A DNA stretch of 64,000 nucleotides from Streptomyces sp. JB150. Lineage in GTDB: Bacteria > Actinomycetota > Actinomycetes > Streptomycetales > Streptomycetaceae. The translations under genes and the position numbers were made by a program. Every line of letters starts with the position of its first letter. Positions within the stretch are counted from its first letter, which is position 1. The stretch spans positions 1,595,582 to 1,659,581 of the forward strand of contig NZ_CP049780.1 of the NCBI RefSeq assembly GCF_011193355.1, written 5' to 3'. The notes below the pieces were generated by a model. The model saw only the letters and a program-made list of their open reading frames with translations, made no database searches and had not been told where the DNA came from. Below are positions 48,053 to 56,383 of the stretch, in pieces.

Positions 48053-48072
48053 GCCGCCGGCCGGGCGGGCCG

Positions 48073-48801
48073 TCACTCGGCGATGCCGACCACCAGCCAG
48101 ATGAACGCGGCGCCCGCGACCGTGCACAGCAGGGTCGAGCGGGCCGGGTGCTCGTGGTGGGCCTCGGGCAGGATCTCGGCCGCCGCGAGATACAGCAGCG
48201 CGCCGCCGAAGAACCCGAGATAGCCGCCGAGCAGCGGTTCGGGCAGGCTGAACAGCAGCGTGGAGGCGGCTCCGGCGACGGGGGCGACGGCGTCCGCGAC
48301 CAGCATCGCGACGGCGCGGCGGCGGGCGTTGCCGTAGACGGTCGCGAGCGTGAAGGTGTTGAAGCCGTCCGCGAAGTCGTGGGCGATGACGGCGAGCGCG
48401 ACGGCGACGCCCATGCCGTGGCCGACCTGGAAGGCGGCGCCGATGGCGACGCCGTCCATCGCGCTGTGGCCGACCATCGCGGCGGCGGCGGTCAGACCGA
48501 CCTCGGGGGTCCGCCCATCGTGTTCCTCCGCGCCGTGCGCGGCCTGCCGGGCGGCCAGCAGACGTTCCACCAGATGGGCTACGAGGAAACCGGCCACGAA
48601 GAGCAGCAGGGCCGCCGGGACGCCGTGCACCTCGGTGCCCGCCGCGGTCAGCGCCTCCGGCAGCAGGTCGAGGCCGACGACGCCCAGCATCAGGCCGCCG
48701 GCCAGGCCCAGCACCAGGTGGCGGCGGTCGGTCACACGCTGCGCCGTCCAGCCGCCGGCCAGCGTCATCAGGAACGCGCCGAGCGCGACGAGCACCGCCA
48801 T
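48073..48801 (-). CDS. ZIP family metal transporter
   Basis: This 242-aa membrane protein has about eight hydrophobic helices. Helix IV carries HSAMDGVAIG and helix V HDFADGFNTF, the ZIP metal-binding residues, with a His-containing loop (HGAEEHDGR). It sits on the minus strand between two cob blocks, convergent with cobI and divergent from cobM. It could supply zinc, iron or cobalt; cobalt is attractive from the context but unproven. Confidence 0.88.
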   Translation of the reverse strand: MAVLVALGAFLMTLAGGWTAQRVTDRRHLVLGLAGGLMLGVVGLDLLPEALTAAGTEVHGVPAALLLFVAGFLVAHLVERLLAARQAAHGAEEHDGRTPEVGLTAAAAMVGHSAMDGVAIGAAFQVGHGMGVAVALAVIAHDFADGFNTFTLATVYGNARRRAVAMLVADAVAPVAGAASTLLFSLPEPLLGGYLGFFGGALLYLAAAEILPEAHHEHPARSTLLCTVAGAAFIWLVVGIAE

Positions 48802-48880
48802 GTGCCCTTGCTACCGGATCGGCGGCGGGTCGCGCACGTACGACCCGGCCCGCGGTGAACCCGCGTCGCCCGCACCCGTT

Positions 48881-48951
48881 CGACACGTCCTGCGACACCC
48901 CCGCGACACCTTGCGCGACAGCTCCCGCGACAACTGCCACGACAACTCCTG
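48881..48951. repeat. Six-unit 12-bp periodic repeat upstream of cobM
   Basis: Six consecutive units begin with CGACA and are 11-12 bp long (48881, 48893, 48904, 48916, 48928, 48940). They lie in the 169-bp divergent promoter region between the ZIP gene and cobM. They might be regulator-binding direct repeats or a decayed coding repeat. Confidence 0.7.
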
Positions 48952-48970
48952 TACGAGAGGAACCGACCCC

Positions 48971-49789
48971 ATGGCCGACACCCCCGCCGGCAAGGTGACC
49001 TTCGTCGGTGCCGGCCCCGGCGCCGCCGACCTGCTGACGTTCCGCGCCGCGCGCGCGATCGCCGAGGCCGACATCGTGATCTGGGCGGCGAGCCTGGTCC
49101 AGGCGGAGGTGCTGGAGCACGCCCGGAAGGACGCGGAGGTCCTGGACTCGGCGACGATGTCGCTGGAGGACGTGGTCGCCGTCTACCGGCGGGCGCACGC
49201 CGAGGGGCTGAGGGTGGCCCGCATCCACTCCGGCGACCCCGCCCTGTGGGGCGGCACCCAGGAGCAGCTGGACCGCTGCCACGAGATCGGCATCGCCACG
49301 GAGATCGTGCCGGGCGTGTCGTCGTTCTCCGCGGTGGCCGCGCTGGCGCAGCGGGAGCTGACCATCCCGGAGGTGGCGCAGTCGGTGGTGCTGACCCGGC
49401 TGGGCGGCGGCAAGACGCCGATGCCGCCCGGCGAGGAGGTCCGCGAGTTCGCCAGGCACGGCACCACCATGGCCATCTTCCTGTCGGCGGCGCGCAGCGG
49501 GCAGCTGGTGCGGGAGCTGCTGGAGGGCGGCTATCCGACGACGACGCCGGTGGTCGTGGCGTACCAGGCGACGTGGCCGGAGGAGCTGGTCGTGAAGTGC
49601 ACGATCGGCACGCTGGAGGAGACGGTCAAGGAGCACAAGCTGTGGAAGCACACGCTGTTCCTGGTCGGCCCGGCCCTCGACGCGCACGGCACCCGCTCGC
49701 ACCTGTACCACCCGGGGCACTTCCACGGGTACCGCAAGGCCGACCCGGAGGCCCGCAAGGCGCTGCGCGCGCGGGGTGCCCAGCAGTGA
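48971..49789 (+). CDS. cobM: Precorrin-4 C11-methyltransferase (CobM/CbiF)
   Basis: This 272-aa tetrapyrrole methylase acts at C-11. The GAGPGAADLLT motif is at residues 14-24; RIHSGDPALWGG and EIVPGVSSFSAVAA follow. The C terminus has an unusual His-rich stretch (LYHPGHFHGYR). The ATG has AGGA about 10 nt upstream. It begins the second cob block and overlaps cobL by 4 bp. Confidence 0.96.
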   Translation: MADTPAGKVTFVGAGPGAADLLTFRAARAIAEADIVIWAASLVQAEVLEHARKDAEVLDSATMSLEDVVAVYRRAHAEGLRVARIHSGDPALWGGTQEQLDRCHEIGIATEIVPGVSSFSAVAALAQRELTIPEVAQSVVLTRLGGGKTPMPPGEEVREFARHGTTMAIFLSAARSGQLVRELLEGGYPTTTPVVVAYQATWPEELVVKCTIGTLEETVKEHKLWKHTLFLVGPALDAHGTRSHLYHPGHFHGYRKADPEARKALRARGAQQ

Positions 49790-51024
49790 TCACCGTGGTC
49801 GGCACGGGCACCGGGGCGCCCGCGCCGCGGGAGGCGGTGGCCGGGGCGGAGCTGGTCGTCGGCGGGCGGCGCCACCTGGACGCCGTACGGCTGCCGGAGG
49901 GCGCCGAGCGGATCGTGCTCGGGCCGCTGGCGCCCGCGCTGGACGCCATGGAGCCGTACGTCGAGAAGGACCGGCCCGTGGTGGTGCTGGCCTCGGGCGA
50001 TCCCGGGTTCTTCGGGATCGTGCGGGCGCTGGTCGAGCGGTTCGGGCCCGAGCGGCTGGACGTGCGGGCCGGGGTGTCCTCGGTGGCCGCCGCGTTCGCG
50101 CGGGTGGGACTGCCGTGGGAGGACGCGGTGGTGGTCAGCGCGCACGGGCGGGAGCCGCGCACGGCGGTGAACGTGTGCCGGGCGCACCCGAAGGTGGCGG
50201 TGCTGACCGGGCCGGGAGCCGGGCCCGCCGAGCTGGGCGCGGCGCTGCGGGACACCGGGCGGGTACTGGTCGTCGCGTCCGCGCTGGGCGATCCGGAGCG
50301 GGAGCGGGTGGAGCGGGTGACGCCCGCCGAGGCGGCGGCCCGGGACTGGGGTACGGCGGTCAGTGTCGTGCTGTCCCTCGATCCGAGGCGGGCGCTGGGC
50401 GCGGTGCGCACGGTGGCCGGTCCGGCCGTACGGCCCGCCGGATGGGCGCTTCAGGAGGACGCGTTCGCCCACCGCGACTCGATGATCACCAAGTTCGAGG
50501 TGCGGGCGCTGGCCCTGGCCCGGTTGGGCCCCCGCCTCGGCGACCTGGTGTGGGACGTGGGCGCGGGCTCCGGCTCGGTGGCCGTGGAGTGCGCGCGGCT
50601 GGGCGCGGCGGTGGTCGCCGTGGAGAAGGCGGCGGACGGGGTGGAGCGGATCCGCGCCAACGCCGCCGCGCACGGTGTGGACGTGCGGGTGGTGCACGGG
50701 GCGGCGCCGGACGCGCTGTCCGGTCTCGACGACGACCCGGACGCGGTGTTCGTCGGCGGCGGGGGGCGTGAACTGCCCGCCGTCGTCACCGCGTGCGCGC
50801 GGCGCGCGCGGCGCACGGTGGTCGTCGCCATGGCCGCGCTGGACCGGGTGCCGGCCGCGCGGGAGGCCCTGACGAGCGCCGGGTTCTCCTGCGACGGGGT
50901 GCTGCTCCAGTCGTCCCGGCTCGCGCCGCTGCCCGGGGACGTGACCCGGCTCGCGGCGACCAATCCGGTTTTTCTGCTGTGGGGTGTCAGAAACCCCGTG
51001 ATCGAAGAGGGAGTTGCCCAGTGA
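49786..51024 (+). CDS. cobL: Precorrin-6Y C5,15-methyltransferase, bifunctional CbiE-CbiT (CobL)
   Basis: This 412-aa fusion has an N-terminal CbiE tetrapyrrole methylase domain (1-195, LASGDPGFFGI) and a C-terminal CbiT class I methyltransferase domain (about 215-412) with motif I WDVGAGSGSVAVECARLG. Together they methylate C-5 and C-15 and decarboxylate the C-12 side chain. The GTG overlaps the cobM stop by 4 bp. Confidence 0.96.
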   Translation: MITVVGTGTGAPAPREAVAGAELVVGGRRHLDAVRLPEGAERIVLGPLAPALDAMEPYVEKDRPVVVLASGDPGFFGIVRALVERFGPERLDVRAGVSSVAAAFARVGLPWEDAVVVSAHGREPRTAVNVCRAHPKVAVLTGPGAGPAELGAALRDTGRVLVVASALGDPERERVERVTPAEAAARDWGTAVSVVLSLDPRRALGAVRTVAGPAVRPAGWALQEDAFAHRDSMITKFEVRALALARLGPRLGDLVWDVGAGSGSVAVECARLGAAVVAVEKAADGVERIRANAAAHGVDVRVVHGAAPDALSGLDDDPDAVFVGGGGRELPAVVTACARRARRTVVVAMAALDRVPAAREALTSAGFSCDGVLLQSSRLAPLPGDVTRLAATNPVFLLWGVRNPVIEEGVAQ

Positions 51025-52712
51025 TCGGCCTCATTTCCGCCACCGCGGCGGGAGCGGCGGCGCGGGACCGGCTGGCCGCGGCGTGGCCGGACCGTACGCG
51101 CGTGTACGACGGACCCGTCAAGGACGCCGTGCGGCGGGCGTTCGCCGAGTGCGAGCAGCTGGTGTGCTTCCTCGCTACGGGTGCGGTCGTCCGGCTGCTC
51201 GCGCCGCTGCTGGACGACAAGGCGTCCGACCCGGGTGTGGTGTGCGTCGACGAGGGCGGGCGGTACGCCGTGTCGCTGGTCGGCGGGCACGGCGGCGGCG
51301 CCAACGAGCTGGCCCGCGCGGTCGGTTCGGTGCTGGGCGCGGAGCCGGTGGTGACGACGGCGACCGACGCCGTCGGCATCGCGGGCCTCGACACGCTCGG
51401 GCTGCCCGTGGAGGGCGAGGTCGCGGCGGTGTCGCGGGCGCTGCTCGACGGGGAGCCGGTGGCGCTGCGCACGGAGGTGGCGTGGCCGCTGCCGCCGCTG
51501 CCGGTCGCCGAGGACGGGCCGTACGCGGTCCGGGTGACGGACCGGCTGGTCGAGCCCGCCGCGCGGGAGGCCGTGCTGCGTCCGCCGACCCTCGTCGTCG
51601 GGGTGGGCGCCTCGAAGGGCGCGCCCGTCGAGGAGGTGCTGGGGCTGGTCGAGGAGGCGCTGCGGGACGCGGGGCTGTCCGCGCGCAGTGTCGCGGAGCT
51701 GGCCACCGTGGACGCCAAGGCGGAGGAGCCCGGCATCGTCGGCGCCGCCGCCCGGCTGGGCGTGCCGCTGGTGACGTACCCCGCCGAGGAACTGGCCGCG
51801 GTGGAGGTTCCCAACCCGTCCGACGCGCCGCTGGCCGCCGTGGGCACGCCGTCAGTGGCGGAGGCGGCGGCGCTGGTGCGCGGCGGTGAACTCCTCGTCC
51901 CCAAGCGCAAGTCGGCGGCCAGCCCGGCGATGGCGACCTGCGCGGTCGTCCGGCGGCCCGGGCGCGGGCGGCTCGCGGTGGTCGGGCTCGGGCCGGGCGC
52001 CCGCGACCTGCTCACGCCCCGCGCGAAGGCCGAGCTGGAGCGGGCGTCGGTGCTGGTCGGACTGGACCAGTACGTCGACCAGATCCGCGACCTGCTGCGG
52101 CCCGGCACCCGAATTCTGGAGTCCGGGCTGGGCGCGGAGGAGGAGCGGGCGCGCACGGCGGTCGCCGAGGCCCGCAAGGGGCAGGCGGTCGCGCTGATCG
52201 GCAGCGGGGACGCGGGCGTGTACGCGATGGCCTCCCCCGCTCTCGCCGAGGCGTCCGACGACATCGACGTGGTCGGGGTGCCGGGCGTGACCGCGGCGCT
52301 CGCGGCGGCGGCGATCCTGGGCGCGCCGCTCGGCCACGACCACGTCTCGATCAGCCTGTCCGACCTGCACACGCCGTGGGAGGTCATCGAGCGGCGGGTG
52401 CGGGCGGCGGCCGCGGCGGACATCGTCGTGACCTTCTACAACCCGCGCTCGCGCGGCCGTGACTGGCAGCTGCCGAAGGCGCTCGCGATCCTCGCCGAGC
52501 ACCGGGACCCGGCCACGCCGGTCGGTGTCGTGCGCAACGCGTCGCGGGCCGACGAGTCCAGCCGGCTCACCACGCTGGCGGAGCTGGACCCCGCGACGGT
52601 CGACATGATGACGGTCGTGACGGTGGGCAACACCGCCACCCGCGCGATCGCGGGCCGCATGGTGACGCCGCGCGGCTACCGCTGGCAGGCATCGCAGGAG
52701 GACCCGAAGTGA
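51021..52712 (+). CDS. cobJ: CbiG-CobJ fusion: cobalt-precorrin-5A hydrolase / precorrin-3B C17-methyltransferase
   Basis: This 563-aa two-domain protein begins with residues 1 to about 310 resembling CbiG (FLATGAVVRLLAPLL, SLVGGHGGGANELA, VGVGASKGAPVEEV), the anaerobic-pathway ring-opening enzyme. Residues 318-563 are a CobJ/CbiH methylase (VVGLGPGARDLLTPRA, LIGSGDAGVYAMASPA, VTFYNPRSRGRDWQ). Such fusions occur in actinobacteria. The ring-contraction monooxygenase CobG is not in this window, which together with the CbiG domain hints at a mixed route. The GTG overlaps cobL by 4 bp. Confidence 0.95.
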   Translation: MIGLISATAAGAAARDRLAAAWPDRTRVYDGPVKDAVRRAFAECEQLVCFLATGAVVRLLAPLLDDKASDPGVVCVDEGGRYAVSLVGGHGGGANELARAVGSVLGAEPVVTTATDAVGIAGLDTLGLPVEGEVAAVSRALLDGEPVALRTEVAWPLPPLPVAEDGPYAVRVTDRLVEPAAREAVLRPPTLVVGVGASKGAPVEEVLGLVEEALRDAGLSARSVAELATVDAKAEEPGIVGAAARLGVPLVTYPAEELAAVEVPNPSDAPLAAVGTPSVAEAAALVRGGELLVPKRKSAASPAMATCAVVRRPGRGRLAVVGLGPGARDLLTPRAKAELERASVLVGLDQYVDQIRDLLRPGTRILESGLGAEEERARTAVAEARKGQAVALIGSGDAGVYAMASPALAEASDDIDVVGVPGVTAALAAAAILGAPLGHDHVSISLSDLHTPWEVIERRVRAAAAADIVVTFYNPRSRGRDWQLPKALAILAEHRDPATPVGVVRNASRADESSRLTTLAELDPATVDMMTVVTVGNTATRAIAGRMVTPRGYRWQASQEDPK

Positions 52713-53299
52713 ACCGCGTCGTCCACCCCATCGAGCGGGAGTCCTTCCGGCGGCTGCGCGCCCGCCTGGACACCTCGCACTTCCCGCCGCTGACCCGCGC
52801 GGTGGTGGAGCGGGTCATCCACTCCGCCGCCGACCTCGACTACGCCGACGACCTGGTCATGGACGAGGCCGCGCTGGAGAAGGCGTACGCCGCGCTGCAC
52901 GCCGGGGCGCCCGTCGTCGTGGACGTCGAGATGGTCGCCGCCGGCATCACCCGGCGGGAGACGGTCTGCCGGCTGAAGGACGCGAAGGCCGGTCCGGGCC
53001 TCACCCGTTCCGCGCACGCCGTGCGGCTGGCCTACGAGCAGGTCGGGCCGGGCGCGCTGTGGGTGATCGGCTGCGCGCCGACCGCCCTGGAGGAACTGCT
53101 CACGCTGGACGCCGATCCGGCGCTCGTCATCGGTCTGCCGGTCGGTTTCGTCGGCGCGGCCGAGTCCAAGGCCGCGTTGCGCGAGAGCGGGCTGCCCGCC
53201 GTGAGCAACGTGTCCGAGAAGGGCGGGTCTGCGGTCGCCGCCGCCGCGCTCAACGCCCTGCTGTACCACCCGACTTCGTACTCCGAGGAGACATCGTGA
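52709..53299 (+). CDS. cobH: Precorrin-8X methylmutase (CobH/CbiC)
   Basis: This 196-aa enzyme migrates a methyl group from C-11 to C-12, giving hydrogenobyrinate or cobyrinate. The catalytic His lies in RVIHSAAD (H38). Conserved GLTRSAHAVRLA and GLPVGFVGAAESKAAL follow. The GTG overlaps the cobJ stop by 4 bp and the stop overlaps cbiX by 4 bp. Confidence 0.96.
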   Translation: MNRVVHPIERESFRRLRARLDTSHFPPLTRAVVERVIHSAADLDYADDLVMDEAALEKAYAALHAGAPVVVDVEMVAAGITRRETVCRLKDAKAGPGLTRSAHAVRLAYEQVGPGALWVIGCAPTALEELLTLDADPALVIGLPVGFVGAAESKAALRESGLPAVSNVSEKGGSAVAAAALNALLYHPTSYSEETS

Positions 53300-54243
53300 C
53301 CACCCCGCCGCCCGCCCTGCTCATCGCCGGCCACGGCACCCGGGACGACGCCGGAGCCGAGGCGTTCCGCGACTTCGTCCGGGAGCTGGGGCGCCGCAAC
53401 CCGGACCTGCCCGTCGCGGGCGGCTTCATCGAGCTGTCCCCGCCGCCGCTCGGCGAGGCCGTGACCGAGCTGGTGGAGCGGGGCGTGCGCCGGTTCGCGG
53501 CGGTGCCGCTGATGCTGGTGTCCGCCGGGCACGCCAAGGGTGACATCCCGGCCGCGCTGGCCCGCGAGAAGGAGCGCCACCCCGGCATCTCGTACACGTA
53601 CGGCCGTCCGCTCGGCCCGCACCCGGCGCTGCTGTCCGTGCTGGAGCGGCGGCTGGACGAGGCGCTGGGCGGCACGGCCCGCACCCCCGAGGACCGCGCG
53701 GACGTCACCGTGCTGCTGGTCGGGCGCGGTTCGACGGACCCCGACGCCAACGCCGAGGTGCACAAGGCGGCGCGGCTGCTGTGGGAGGGGCGCGGGTACG
53801 CCGGGGTGGAGACGGCGTTCGTGTCGCTGGCCGCGCCGGACGTGCCGAGCGGGCTGGACCGGTGCGCGAAGCTGGGCGCGAAGCGGATCGTCGTGCTGCC
53901 GTACTTCCTGTTCACCGGCATCCTGCCGGACCGGGTGCGGCAGCAGACCGAGGGCTGGGCGGCGGCGCACCCGGAGATCGAGGTGCGCTCGGCCGACGTC
54001 ATCGGGCCGGAGCCGGAGCTGCTGGACCTGGTGATGGAGCGGTACCAGGAGGCCCTGAAGGGCGACCTGCGGATGAACTGCGACTCGTGCGTGTACCGGA
54101 TCGCGCTGCCCGGCTTCGAGGACAAGGTGGGCATGCCCCAGCAGCCGCACTACCACCCCGACGACGACGGCCACCACCACGGGCACGGCCACGGACACGG
54201 GCATCACCATCACGGGGGGCACGCACACACCCATGCGCACTGA
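53296..54243 (+). CDS. cbiX: Sirohydrochlorin cobaltochelatase-like protein (CbiX) with His-rich tail
   Basis: This 315-aa protein has two CbiX-type halves: AGHGTRDDAGAEAF (H13) with SAGHAKGDIP in the first, and LLVGRGSTDPDANAE with LPYFLFTGILPDRV in the second. The active-site His of the first half is kept; the second begins GRGS instead. A CxxC (NCDSC) follows. The last 20 or so residues are almost entirely His and Gly, a likely metal-binding or storage tail. GAGGAG precedes the GTG. The tail-coding region overlaps cobC by 11 bp. Confidence 0.93.
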   Translation: MTTPPPALLIAGHGTRDDAGAEAFRDFVRELGRRNPDLPVAGGFIELSPPPLGEAVTELVERGVRRFAAVPLMLVSAGHAKGDIPAALAREKERHPGISYTYGRPLGPHPALLSVLERRLDEALGGTARTPEDRADVTVLLVGRGSTDPDANAEVHKAARLLWEGRGYAGVETAFVSLAAPDVPSGLDRCAKLGAKRIVVLPYFLFTGILPDRVRQQTEGWAAAHPEIEVRSADVIGPEPELLDLVMERYQEALKGDLRMNCDSCVYRIALPGFEDKVGMPQQPHYHPDDDGHHHGHGHGHGHHHHGGHAHTHAH

Positions 54244-55291
54244 CGACGGGCACGATCTGCGTCATCACGGTGACGCGGAGGTCCGCGACGACGGCTCCGC
54301 CCTCACCGACCTGGCGGTGAACGTACGGTCCGGCACTCCCCCGGCGTGGCTGCGGGAGGTGATCGCCGGCTCGCTCGACGGGCTCGCCGCCTACCCCGAC
54401 GGGCGGGCCGCGCGGGCGGCCGTCGCCGCGCGGCACGGGCTGCCGGCGGAGCGGGTGCTGCTGACGGCGGGTGCGGCGGAGGCGTTCGTGCTGCTGGCGC
54501 GCGCGCTGAAGGTGCGCCGGCCGGTGGTCGTGCACCCGCAGTTCACCGAGCCGGAGGCGGCGCTGCGGGACGCGGGCCACACGGTGGACCGGGTGCTGCT
54601 GCGCGAGGAGGACGGGTTCCGGCTGGATCCGGGGCTCGTCCCGGAGGACGCCGACCTCGTGGTGATCGGCAACCCGACCAACCCGACGTCGGTGCTGCAC
54701 CCGGCCGCCGCGATCGCCACGCTGGCCCGTCCCGGGCGGACGCTCGTCGTGGACGAGGCGTTCATGGACGCGGTGCCCGGCGAGCGGGAGGCGCTGGCCG
54801 GGCGGACGGACGTGCCCGGCCTGGTGGTCCTGCGCAGTCTGACGAAGACGTGGGGGCTGGCGGGGCTGCGGATCGGGTACGTGCTCGCCGCGCCGGAGAC
54901 CGTCGCCGAGCTGGAGCGGGCGCAGCCGTTGTGGCCGGTGTCCACGCCCGCGCTGGCGGCGGCCGAGGCGTGTGTGGCGCCGCGGGCGCTGGCGGAGGCG
55001 GCGCACGCGGCGCACCGGATCGCGGCGGACCGGGCGTATCTGGTGGCCGGGCTGGGCTCGTTCGAGGAGGCCGGGGTGCGGGTGGTGTCCCCCGCGGAGG
55101 GGCCTTTCGTGCTGGTCCGCCTGCCCGGAGCAGCGGCCGTACGGCACCGGCTGCGGGAGCTGGGCTTCGCGCTGCGGCGCGGGGACACGTTCCCGGGGCT
55201 GGGTGAGGAGTGGCTGCGGGTCGCGGTGCGGGACCGGGGGACGGTGGACCGGTTGCTGGGGGCGCTGCGGGTGGCGCTGGGCGGGGGCTGA
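54233..55291 (+). CDS. cobC: Threonine-phosphate decarboxylase-like aminotransferase (CobC, Rv2231c type)
   Basis: This 352-aa PLP-dependent fold-type I protein has GNPTNPTSVLHPA, the DEAFMDAVPGE segment and the PLP lysine region SLTKTWGLAGLRIGY (Lys near 206). Members next to cob genes make aminopropanol phosphate for the nucleotide loop. The ATG at 54233 lies inside the 3' end of cbiX. It is the last gene of the cluster; a hairpin follows 80 bp downstream. Confidence 0.9.
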   Translation: MRTDDGHDLRHHGDAEVRDDGSALTDLAVNVRSGTPPAWLREVIAGSLDGLAAYPDGRAARAAVAARHGLPAERVLLTAGAAEAFVLLARALKVRRPVVVHPQFTEPEAALRDAGHTVDRVLLREEDGFRLDPGLVPEDADLVVIGNPTNPTSVLHPAAAIATLARPGRTLVVDEAFMDAVPGEREALAGRTDVPGLVVLRSLTKTWGLAGLRIGYVLAAPETVAELERAQPLWPVSTPALAAAEACVAPRALAEAAHAAHRIAADRAYLVAGLGSFEEAGVRVVSPAEGPFVLVRLPGAAAVRHRLRELGFALRRGDTFPGLGEEWLRVAVRDRGTVDRLLGALRVALGGG

Positions 55292-55370
55292 ACCGGGGGC
55301 CGGGCGGGGGTCTCCCCGCCCCCGCCGTGTCGGGTGCCGCGCCAGACGCCGTGTCAGAGGGGCACCCATG

Positions 55371-55393
55371 CTGTTCTGCCGGCGGCAGAACAG
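55371..55393. terminator. 10-bp perfect hairpin between cobC and the hydrolase gene
   Basis: CTGTTCTGCC (55371-55380) pairs with GGCAGAACAG (55384-55393) around GGC. It may terminate the cob transcript. It also lies just upstream of the next promoter and could be an operator. Confidence 0.55.
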
Positions 55394-55432
55394 CGGCCCG
55401 ACCGGGCTCGACGATCACTACAGTCCGGTCTC

Positions 55433-56170
55433 ATGAGGGCGATGGCAACGCGTACGGTCGCATACCCGGCCGACGGTCTGACGATGATCGGGCACCTCGC
55501 GCTCCCGGCCGGTGCCGGCCGCCGGCCCGCGGTGCTGCTCGGACCGGAGGGCATGGGGCTCAGCGACGTCGAGCGTCGCCGGGCCGATGCGCTCGCCGAG
55601 CTGGGCCACGTGGCGCTGGCCTTCGACCTCCACGGCGGGCGCTACCTGAGCGACCCCGAGGAGATGCTGGCCCGTTGCCTGCCGCTGCTCGCCGATCCCG
55701 ACCGGATGCGGCACATCGGCCACGCGGCACTCGACGTGGTGCGCGCCGAGCCCCGGACCGACCCCGACCGGATCGCCGCCATCGGCTACGGCACCGGGGG
55801 CGCCATCGCGCTCGAACTCGGGCGAGCCGGCGTCGACCTGCGCGCGATCGGGACCGTCAACGCCACCACCACGGGCCGGCCGGGCGAGGCGGCGCGCATC
55901 CGCTGCCCGGTGTGGGCCGGGGTCGGATCGGAGGACCCGATCATGCCGCCCGCGCAACGGGAGGCGTTCGCCGCCGAGATGCAGGCCGCGGGCGTCGACT
56001 GGCGCCTCGCGGTCTACGGCGGCGCCCTGCACGGCTTCCACCACCCGACGGTCGACCACCCCGTGGTCCCCGGTGTCGGCTACCACCCACAGCAGGCGCG
56101 GCGCGCCTGGCGCGATGTCGTCGCCCTGCTCGCCGACTGCCTGCCCGTGACGGAGGACCCGGGGACCTGA
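55433..56170 (+). CDS. Dienelactone hydrolase-like protein lacking the usual nucleophile
   Basis: This 245-aa alpha/beta-hydrolase of the dienelactone hydrolase family shows an acidic residue (GVGSEDPIMPP) and a histidine (ALHGFHHP) at the expected places. The nucleophile elbow, IGYCFGG in the family, reads IGYGTGG here, with Gly (G120) in place of Cys or Ser. It may therefore be a non-hydrolytic or mechanistically different member. TACAGT (55419-55424) lies 8 nt before the ATG, suggesting a near-leaderless transcript. It stands between the cob cluster and the remnant below. Confidence 0.82.
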   Translation: MRAMATRTVAYPADGLTMIGHLALPAGAGRRPAVLLGPEGMGLSDVERRRADALAELGHVALAFDLHGGRYLSDPEEMLARCLPLLADPDRMRHIGHAALDVVRAEPRTDPDRIAAIGYGTGGAIALELGRAGVDLRAIGTVNATTTGRPGEAARIRCPVWAGVGSEDPIMPPAQREAFAAEMQAAGVDWRLAVYGGALHGFHHPTVDHPVVPGVGYHPQQARRAWRDVVALLADCLPVTEDPGT

Positions 56171-56236
56171 CCCGGACGGCCAGGCTCCCTCCCCGGCCCC
56201 CTGTCGGCCTGCCCAACCTCGTCCTCGATCCCCGTC

Positions 56237-56383
56237 TCAGCCGCGGCGGCGGGCCCGTGCCGCCACCGCCGCTCCCGCCGCCGGCAGGGCGACCGCCCCG
56301 GCCGCGAGGTACGGCGTCGTCGCGCTGCTACCGGTCTCGGCGAGATCCGCCCCGGCCGGGGTCTCAGCCGACGACGCGGCCGT
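56237..56383 (-). pseudogene. Orphan LAETG sorting signal of a lost sortase substrate
   Basis: A minus-strand frame with no start encodes about 48 residues: SAETPAGAD, then LAETG (codons 56344-56330), a hydrophobic Ala-rich segment and RARRRG at the end. LAxTG-helix-Arg is the class E sortase signal of Streptomyces surface proteins. The whole N-terminal body is missing, and the frame is closed by a stop inside the amidohydrolase gene. In S. coelicolor I recall a predicted LAETG protein (SCO1860) at the equivalent place. This is best read as its remnant. Confidence 0.75.

Noticed and set aside
48881..48951. Possible CRISPR or phage attachment repeat
   Set aside because: Units are 11-12 bp with no spacers, and no integrase or tRNA is adjacent.
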